Made by a program: the position numbers and the translations under genes. Below the pieces are notes generated by a model. That model saw nothing but the letters and a program-made list of their open reading frames with translations, was not told the origin of the DNA and ran no database searches. 64,000 nt of DNA, from the NCBI GenBank assembly GCA_018402455.1, contig JAGYIG010000011.1:27832-91831 (forward strand), given 5' to 3'. Origin of the DNA: Opitutaceae bacterium (GTDB lineage: Bacteria; Verrucomicrobiota; Verrucomicrobiia; Opitutales; Opitutaceae). Each line of letters begins with the position of its first letter. Within the stretch, counting starts at the first letter, position 1. This document shows, piece by piece, positions 58,769 through 64,000 of the stretch.

Positions 58769-58784
58769 AGTTAGGAACCTAACT
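58769..58784. promoter_or_regulatory. 16-base perfect palindrome upstream of the Mla operon
   Basis: AGTTAGGAACCTAACT has 7-base arms around AA and lies 53 bases before the ATG of the Trp-Pro repeat gene. On the minus strand it overlaps TATAGT (58782-58787), which could serve as a -10 element. This is a common repressor arrangement, and MarR-like proteins are candidates, but no such gene is in the window. Confidence 0.55.
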
Positions 58785-58862
58785 ATAGCAGAAAATTCCC
58801 TGACATCCACTGCCTGTCGATGTTCGATGAGTGGAGGGGAAAACGATGCGTTGGACGGCAAA

Positions 58863-59840
58863 TTAAACGGACAGGGACTCCCCGGGAGCGAGCGTCACGA
58901 ACTCATCCGCCGCCAGCCCTGCTACCTGTCGGGCTTGAGCGAGGGCATGGGGGGGATCGTCTCGTCCGTCGTCGGCCAGCGGAAACGTGCCCCAATGGAT
59001 GCCGATGGAGCGCAGCGCGCCAACGACCTGGTGAATCCGCACGGCCTCCTCCGGGTTGCAGTGTTGCGGGGCCATGAACCAGCGCGGTTCGTAGGCCCCG
59101 ATGGGCAGCAAGGCCAGATCGGGTTCGCCGCAACGGTCGCGAATCTCATCAAACATTTGGTCGTCCCAGGCCGTATCGCCGGCTGCGTAGACGGTGCGTC
59201 CGCCCGCTTGGATAAAAAAGCCCGACCACAACCGGGCGTTGCGGCGGCCGGAGACCCGATTGCTCCAGTGCCGGGCGGGAGTGGCCCGCACATGAAAGCC
59301 CGGGGCAAATTCATGGGCCTCCCACCAATCGAGGGTGATGATGCGTTCGGCGGGAATGCCACCCTTTGAGAGCAGGTCATCATTGCCCAGCGGAGCCACC
59401 ACCATGGGGGGGTGGGGCAGGCGAGCGAATTGACGCAGGGTGGGGATGTCGCAATGGTCGTAGTGGTCATGGCTCAGCAGGATGACATGAATGTCCGGCA
59501 GGGCCTCCCAGCAGATACCGGGCGGATGGACCCGCCGGGGTCCCGCCCACGGCACCGGACTTGTCCGCTTACTGAAAACCGGATCGATGAGGATGTTGGC
59601 GTGGCGGGTTTGGAGGAGCACGGTGGCGTGGTTGATCCACGTCGCCGTGATCGTGCCATCGAGGGGTGCCGGGGGCAGAGAGGCGGGAGGCACCGCCACG
59701 GATCGCGGCCACGGGGCGGGCCGGGAAGTCCGTCGCCACCGCCAGACATCCCACCACGTGCGGTTGACGTGGACGCCGGGATTGAAAAACCGAAATCCGT
59801 CACAGTGGTCGGACCGAGGGAATTTCGATGAACGTGGCAT
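58863..59840 (-). CDS. UlaG/NAPE-PLD-like metallo-beta-lactamase-fold hydrolase
   Basis: A 325-residue protein from ATG 59840 (MPRSSKFPRSDHCDGFRFFN). The metal-binding motif HDHYDHCD, the GDTAWDDQMFDEI segment and LALLPIGAYEPRW with MAPQHCNPEEAVRIHQ are typical of the N-acyl-phosphatidylethanolamine phospholipase D-like group. WINHATVLLQTRHANILIDP is the first strand pair. The genes around it are unrelated RNA methyltransferases. Substrate unknown; a phospholipid is possible. Confidence 0.87.
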   Translation of the reverse strand: MPRSSKFPRSDHCDGFRFFNPGVHVNRTWWDVWRWRRTSRPAPWPRSVAVPPASLPPAPLDGTITATWINHATVLLQTRHANILIDPVFSKRTSPVPWAGPRRVHPPGICWEALPDIHVILLSHDHYDHCDIPTLRQFARLPHPPMVVAPLGNDDLLSKGGIPAERIITLDWWEAHEFAPGFHVRATPARHWSNRVSGRRNARLWSGFFIQAGGRTVYAAGDTAWDDQMFDEIRDRCGEPDLALLPIGAYEPRWFMAPQHCNPEEAVRIHQVVGALRSIGIHWGTFPLADDGRDDPPHALAQARQVAGLAADEFVTLAPGESLSV

Positions 59841-59984
59841 GGTTGGGCGGGCGGCACCCGGCCGCTGAAGCTGGCGAGAACCTGATGATTTTCCCCCGAA
59901 GGGTGAAGTCCCGAGTGCCACCGGAATTTAATTTGCCCCGTGATTCTCGTTTGCCAACGGCGCGCCGCTGCTTTGGCTGCGGGA

Positions 59985-60563
59985 ATGCGCATCAGTGGTG
60001 GTCAAGCTCGCGGGATTCCTTTGGCAACGCCCAAGGGGAATGCGGTGCGTCCCGCCACCGACAGCATGAGGCAAGCCGTATTCTCGAGTCTGGGTCGCCG
60101 GGTCGAGGGAGCGAGGTTTCTGGACCTGTTTGCGGGCACGGGGGCCTATGGTCTGGAAGCCATCAGCCGCGGGGCCGCGGCGGGTATGTGGGTGGAAAAG
60201 CATCGGGCCACTTTTGAACTGCTCCGCCGCAACATCGCATCGGTGTGTTTGAGCATGGACCGGGACGAAACGGGCTTGATGGTCCGTTGCGGGGATGCCG
60301 TCGCGCTGCCATGGATTGACGGAGAAGAGCCCCCGGATCTGGTCTTCATTGATCCCCCCTATCCCCTCATCGAGAAGGTGGCGCCCAAACTCTTCACGGG
60401 TTTGCGCAAGCTGCTCCGGCGCCGCGATGATCCTCGGGTGGTGTTTGAATTGCCGGGCGAGATGACCATTTTCCCCCGCGGCTGGGAGTTGGTGAAACGG
60501 TTGGGCAAAGGCGTCGGCCAGCCCACCGCCGCTATTTTCCGGCTCGAGCCCGGGCCGCGGTGA
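59985..60563 (+). CDS. rsmD: 16S rRNA (guanine(966)-N(2))-methyltransferase
   Basis: A 192-residue RsmD from ATG 59985 (MRISGGQARGIPLATPKGNA). RPATDSMRQAVFSSLG, the SAM site FLDLFAGTGAYGLEAISRGA and the catalytic DPPY motif in LVFIDPPYPLIEKV are clear. It converges with rsmE and their 3' ends overlap by 32 bases. Confidence 0.93.
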   Translation: MRISGGQARGIPLATPKGNAVRPATDSMRQAVFSSLGRRVEGARFLDLFAGTGAYGLEAISRGAAAGMWVEKHRATFELLRRNIASVCLSMDRDETGLMVRCGDAVALPWIDGEEPPDLVFIDPPYPLIEKVAPKLFTGLRKLLRRRDDPRVVFELPGEMTIFPRGWELVKRLGKGVGQPTAAIFRLEPGPR

Positions 60564-61263
60564 TCAGGGCCAGCCCGGCCACCACCGCTGTCTCGGTGCG
60601 CAGCACCCGCGCTCCCAGACTGAACCAAGTCACCCCGCTCTCCTGCAACGCGGAGCGATCCTGGGCATCCCACCCCCGCTCGGGACCGATCAACAGGGTG
60701 CAGGGCTGGGCCGGCGCCGGCAGGTCCAACTCGGCCAGTTGGGGATGGGCCCCGTAAACATCCAGCCCGAGCAGGAGGCCTCCCGCTTCCCGTTCGCGCT
60801 GCACGGACTCCGGGAGGGTCTCATGCCACGTGACCTCCGGAATGAACGGGTCAAAAGCTTGCGCCGCCCCCGTCAGGAGCTGGCGGCGCCAGGCCCCCTT
60901 TTGCCAAAGTGAGCTGTTGGGGTAGTTAGGATCGCTGCGGTGGGTGTGCACGAAATTTATCTCGGTCACTCCCAGGGTCGTGGCATCGCGGAGGATGTCG
61001 CGCGCCGTCTGCGGCCGGGGAAACCCCACCGTGAGCCGGGTCGGGGGCGGAGGCGCGTGGGCGCTCGCCCAAGTGAACAGCAGTTGCACGCCGTCTTCCG
61101 AAATCTCCCGCAGGGTGGCTTTGCCGCGGGGGCCGTTGACCTGCCCGACATCGAAGTCATCGCCCACCGAGCGCCGCAACACGGTTAAAACATGATGGAC
61201 CCGGGGGTCGGCCCGCGGGAGACGCCCGGAAAGCTCGGAGGATTCAAACAATACGATGTTCAC
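60532..61263 (-). CDS. rsmE: 16S rRNA (uracil(1498)-N(3))-methyltransferase
   Basis: A 243-residue RsmE. The N-terminal PUA-like part (HHVLTVLRRSVGDDFDVGQV) is followed by the SPOUT knot (TLLIGPERGWDAQDRSALQE then SLGARVLRTETAVVAGLALI), the trefoil motif with GPERG and LRTETA. It lies opposite rsmD. Confidence 0.95.
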   Translation of the reverse strand: MNIVLFESSELSGRLPRADPRVHHVLTVLRRSVGDDFDVGQVNGPRGKATLREISEDGVQLLFTWASAHAPPPPTRLTVGFPRPQTARDILRDATTLGVTEINFVHTHRSDPNYPNSSLWQKGAWRRQLLTGAAQAFDPFIPEVTWHETLPESVQREREAGGLLLGLDVYGAHPQLAELDLPAPAQPCTLLIGPERGWDAQDRSALQESGVTWFSLGARVLRTETAVVAGLALITAARARAGK

Positions 61264-61355
61264 GGGATGCCGTTCGAATACTCCCTGCCACCGCGGGGCG
61301 GGCGGGGGAGGGCCCGGAGGCCGTTTGGGTGGGTGAAGTGAAACCGGGCGAAAGG

Positions 61356-61429
61356 TGGTGCGCCTGGACGGAATCGAACCGACGACATCTGTGTGGAAGA
61401 CAGAGGTTTTACCACTAAACTACAGGCGC
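61356..61429 (-). tRNA. tRNA-Gly (anticodon TCC)
   Basis: On the minus strand GCGCCTGTAGTTTAGTGGTA opens the gene. The anticodon loop CTTCCAC, closed by TCTGT/ACAGA, gives TCC. The T-loop GGTTCGATTCC and acceptor CAGGCGC follow, then discriminator A and an encoded CCA. Length is 74 bases. Confidence 0.95.
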
Positions 61430-61595
61430 AATGGAGGGGAAGCAACGGGGCGCGGGGCGGGGCGTCAAGCCTGCCTTGGTGGCTAAATTGCTCTGGTCCG
61501 CGGCGCGCAATCCCCTGTGCCGATTCACATTTAATTGCTAAACAAGCCTTGGGAATGAAGTTGCCGGGGGAGAATTGACCGTTTTCTCTCCGTGC

Positions 61596-62777
61596 ATGGC
61601 GATTATCTCAGGTGGCTCGAAAGGAAAGTCCGGCAGTAAAAAAACGGCCGGCGGAAAGTCGAAGCAGTCAAATTTCTGGGCCTCGCAGCAGCTGGCCAAA
61701 CAAAAGGCCTACGAAAAGAAGGCCAAGAAATATAAACTGCCGCTCGAGGAGCTCGCCATCTTCACCCAACAGCTGTGTTCGCTGCTGACGGCGGGTCTTC
61801 CCTTGGTGCAGTGTCTGGAGGCCCTGCAGGATCAAACTGAAGATCAGGTTTTCCGCATCGTGATCCGGGATGTCCGCGCCGAGATATCGGCTGGTAATTC
61901 GTTCTCCGATTCGGTGAAAAAATTTCCCCGGGCCTTCAATACCTTGTTCATCTCCATGGTGGAAGCAGGTGAGGCCTCGGGGGCTCTGTCGGAGATTTTG
62001 GGCAAGGTCGCCGAATATTTCGAGTCGAGTGTGCGGCTGACCAAGAAGGTGAAATCGGCGATGACCTACCCGATCGCCGTTATCGGCCTGGCGGTCGCCT
62101 TGGTCAATGTGTTGCTCATTTTCGTGATCCCGGTGTTTGCTGATATGTTCGCGGACTTTGGCGCCAAACTCCCTGCCCCGACCCAATTCCTGATTGACCT
62201 GTCTGACTTCCTGAAGGCCAACATCCTCTACCTGATTGCCGGCTGCATCGCCCTGTGGTTTATTTTCAAGAAAATCGTTTCCACCCCTAAGGGGCGTAAG
62301 GTCAAAGACCATGCCTTGGTAAAGGCTCCGATTTTTGGCAACCTCATCCACAAAATCGCCTTGTCGCGGTTCTGTCGGACCTACGCGACGCTCGTGCGCT
62401 CCGGGGTGCCGATTTTGCGGACCTTGGAAATTGTGTCGGCGGCCTCCGGCAAGGTCCAGGTGGAAGGCGCTTGCCTAGAGATCGCCAAGCACGTCAGCCA
62501 AGGGGGGCAGGTATCCGAGGTGCTCGCCTCGAACAGCTTCTTTCCCCCCATGATGAAGCACATGGTTAAGGCCGGTGAATCGACCGGCAACGTGGACGGC
62601 ATGATGAATAAAATTGCCGATTTCTACGACGCGGAAGCGGAAGCGACGGTGGGGGCGCTGACCTCGCTGATCGAGCCCATGTTGATTGTCTTTCTGGGGG
62701 TGGTCGTTGGTGGCATCGTCATGGCGATGTTCCTCCCGATCTTCCAACTTGGGGCGGTAGCCGGTGGCTTGCAATAG
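61596..62777 (+). CDS. pilC: Type IV pilus / type II secretion inner membrane protein (PilC/GspF)
   Basis: A 393-residue T2SSF-domain protein from ATG 61596; a TTG at 61575 is an upstream option. A Lys/Ser-rich N-terminus (KGKSGSKKTAGGKSKQS) precedes two T2SSF repeats: LAIFTQQLCSLLTAGLPLVQ and LSRFCRTYATLVRSGVPILR. Spans are near 165-190, 215-235 and 365-390. It is the platform protein for pilus or pseudopilus assembly. The regulator that follows points to the type IV pilus form, but no pilin or ATPase gene is present here. Confidence 0.9.
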   Translation: MAIISGGSKGKSGSKKTAGGKSKQSNFWASQQLAKQKAYEKKAKKYKLPLEELAIFTQQLCSLLTAGLPLVQCLEALQDQTEDQVFRIVIRDVRAEISAGNSFSDSVKKFPRAFNTLFISMVEAGEASGALSEILGKVAEYFESSVRLTKKVKSAMTYPIAVIGLAVALVNVLLIFVIPVFADMFADFGAKLPAPTQFLIDLSDFLKANILYLIAGCIALWFIFKKIVSTPKGRKVKDHALVKAPIFGNLIHKIALSRFCRTYATLVRSGVPILRTLEIVSAASGKVQVEGACLEIAKHVSQGGQVSEVLASNSFFPPMMKHMVKAGESTGNVDGMMNKIADFYDAEAEATVGALTSLIEPMLIVFLGVVVGGIVMAMFLPIFQLGAVAGGLQ

Positions 62778-62845
62778 GATCAAGGATGCGCCTCGCTGCA
62801 GGTCCTAGCTCACCGCCGTGCGGTGCTCGCTGACGCTCCGCTCTC

Positions 62846-64000
62846 ATGCCTTCCGTTCTCATAGTCGACGACCTTCTTTCCATCCACGAGATGCTGGAGG
62901 CTGTGATCCAGCCCACCGGCTACACCACGGCATTTGCGACCGATGGTGGCGCTGGCTTGTCCCGCTACAAAGAGGAGAAATTCGATATCGTGCTGGCCGA
63001 TATCGACATGAAACCGATCGATGGGATCACCCTGCTCAAGCAGCTCAAAGAGTATGACCCCAACGCGGTGGTCATCATCATGACGGCATACGCCTCCACG
63101 GAGAGCGCGATCCAGGCCCTGAAGTCCGGGGCCTTCGATTACCTGCAGAAACCCTTCCGGGTGGATGAATTGATCAGCACACTCAAACGCGGCATCGAAT
63201 ACCGGGATTATCAGGTCAACCGGGCCGCGTCTTCGGGGGCGTTGATCGAGTCGGCGGATTTGGAGAATCGGCTGGTGGGGCGGGGAGCGAAGATTGCCAA
63301 GCTGCGGGGTCAGGTGCAGCGGCTGGCGGGGGCCCGCACCCCGGTGCTGCTCCAGGGTCAATCGGGGACGGGGCGGGACACGATTGCCGAGATTCTCCAT
63401 GAAAGCGTCCGGGAGGCGGACGCGGAGATGGTGCGGATCGACTGTGCCCTGAGCTCGGAAGCAAACTTTGCCGCAGGACTGCTAGGCCAAAACGGGGAAG
63501 GCGGCCATTGGGTCAACAAGGCGACGGGAGGAACTCTGTTGTTGGAGAAGCTCGAAGCGCTGCCCGTTGCCATGCAAAAGGAGCTGGTCAGCGTGCTGCG
63601 CAACAACGCCCACAAGTTCCGTCTGATCTGCACGACCTCCGAAGACCTCGAACTCCGCACCGATGAAGGCACGTTCCATGACGAACTGTTCTATCGGGTG
63701 GCCTCCCTGCCGGTCACGGTCCCGACCTTGCAACAGCGCATTGAAGACCTGCCTGAGATCATCAAGAGCATTCTGGCGACCTGCGCGAATCCCCACTTCG
63801 ACGCCAAGTTGATCGAGTTTTCACCGGAAGCGCTCAAATTGCTTTCGGCCTACAGTTGGCCCGGCAACGTGTTGGAACTCAATCAAGTGGTCACCCAGAT
63901 CGCCGTGGCCACGGACACGCGGATGGTCGGGGTGGAACATCTGCCGGAGAAATTGAAGGCGGCGGGCAGTTGGGAGCCCTTGGCGGCCTACTTGGCCAAA
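62846..64000 (+). CDS. NtrC-like response regulator with degenerate AAA+ domain (runs off window)
   Basis: At least 385 residues are seen. The receiver domain (1-115) has its phosphorylated Asp at 52 (DIVLADIDMKPIDG) and the switch Lys in LQKPF near 102. The sigma-54 interaction domain follows, but key sites are altered: Walker A reads GQSGTGRD (171-178) with Arg177 for Lys, Walker B reads GGTLLLEKLE in place of GGTLFLDEI, and the GAFTGA loop is missing (LLGQNGEGGHWVN in its place). ELFYRVASLPVTVPTL and YSWPGNVLELNQVV remain. It probably cannot work as a normal sigma-54 activator. The C-terminal DNA-binding part lies outside. Confidence 0.87.
   Translation, partial: MPSVLIVDDLLSIHEMLEAVIQPTGYTTAFATDGGAGLSRYKEEKFDIVLADIDMKPIDGITLLKQLKEYDPNAVVIIMTAYASTESAIQALKSGAFDYLQKPFRVDELISTLKRGIEYRDYQVNRAASSGALIESADLENRLVGRGAKIAKLRGQVQRLAGARTPVLLQGQSGTGRDTIAEILHESVREADAEMVRIDCALSSEANFAAGLLGQNGEGGHWVNKATGGTLLLEKLEALPVAMQKELVSVLRNNAHKFRLICTTSEDLELRTDEGTFHDELFYRVASLPVTVPTLQQRIEDLPEIIKSILATCANPHFDAKLIEFSPEALKLLSAYSWPGNVLELNQVVTQIAVATDTRMVGVEHLPEKLKAAGSWEPLAAYLAK

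Overview
The window is a GC-rich bacterial chromosome segment. I infer a member of the Verrucomicrobiota, probably Opitutaceae-like. The grounds are gene content: an autotransporter-repeat protein with a PEP-CTERM anchor, a DUF5069 protein, a monomeric isocitrate dehydrogenase, a TonB-dependent receptor, a TonB2-type Ton operon and many Gram-negative envelope genes. No rRNA gene is present, so the placement is not proven. There are two tRNA genes, Cys(GCA) and Gly(TCC), and no CRISPR array or prophage.

Layout. 0-1.5 kb: molybdenum hydroxylase subunits (the large one cut by the window edge) and a DUF5069 protein. 2-4.3 kb: an ExeA-like ATPase and a GspB-like protein. 4.4-7.9 kb: two tandem peptide-binding lipoproteins without a permease. 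8-9.6 kb: ispD, ispF and tRNA-Cys. 9.6-16.2 kb: a PAS histidine kinase, an HTH/metallo-beta-lactamase fusion, monomeric icd and xylB. 16.2-20.3 kb: three palindromic repeats and a frameshifted autotransporter-repeat PEP-CTERM gene. 20.4-24.3 kb: a DUF456 protein, an ECF sigma factor with a membrane partner, and a heavily frameshifted polymer-forming/RDD gene. 24.3-27.7 kb: purE-purK, then xdhC and a MobA-like transferase. 27.8-32 kb: a TonB-dependent receptor gene split by an IS3-family element. 32.3-39.6 kb: a secreted protein, a GH20-like protein, tal, a CCA-adding-type enzyme, a DUF423 protein, a TorF-like porin and rplM-rpsI. 39.9-44.7 kb: argJ divergent from argB-argD-argF. 44.7-45.8 kb: a broken REP-associated transposase. 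46-51.5 kb: a complete TonB2-type energising operon. 51.7-54.7 kb: a uroporphyrinogen-decarboxylase-like protein, argG and a small secreted protein. 54.7-58.7 kb: an Mla-type lipid transport operon headed by an unrecognised protein rich in Trp-Pro repeats. 58.8-61.4 kb: an UlaG-like hydrolase, rsmD, rsmE and tRNA-Gly. 61.6-64 kb: a PilC/GspF protein and a degenerate NtrC-like regulator that runs off the window.

How the genes work together. The Ton operon (DUF3450, large TolQ-like protein, ExbB, ExbD, TonB, TPR) can energise TonB-dependent receptors such as the one interrupted at 28 kb. The arg genes cover most of arginine synthesis from N-acetylglutamate to argininosuccinate. XdhC and the MobA-like transferase are the usual maturation partners of molybdenum hydroxylases like the one at the left edge. 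The Mla genes and the Trp-Pro repeat protein look like one translationally coupled envelope lipid transport unit.

Most notable points: the Trp-Pro repeat protein with a palindromic operator candidate upstream; the NtrC-like protein that has lost the Walker A lysine, the Walker B acid pair and the GAFTGA loop; the cleanly reconstructable IS insertion in the receptor gene; and two dense indel clusters that look more like assembly errors than natural decay.
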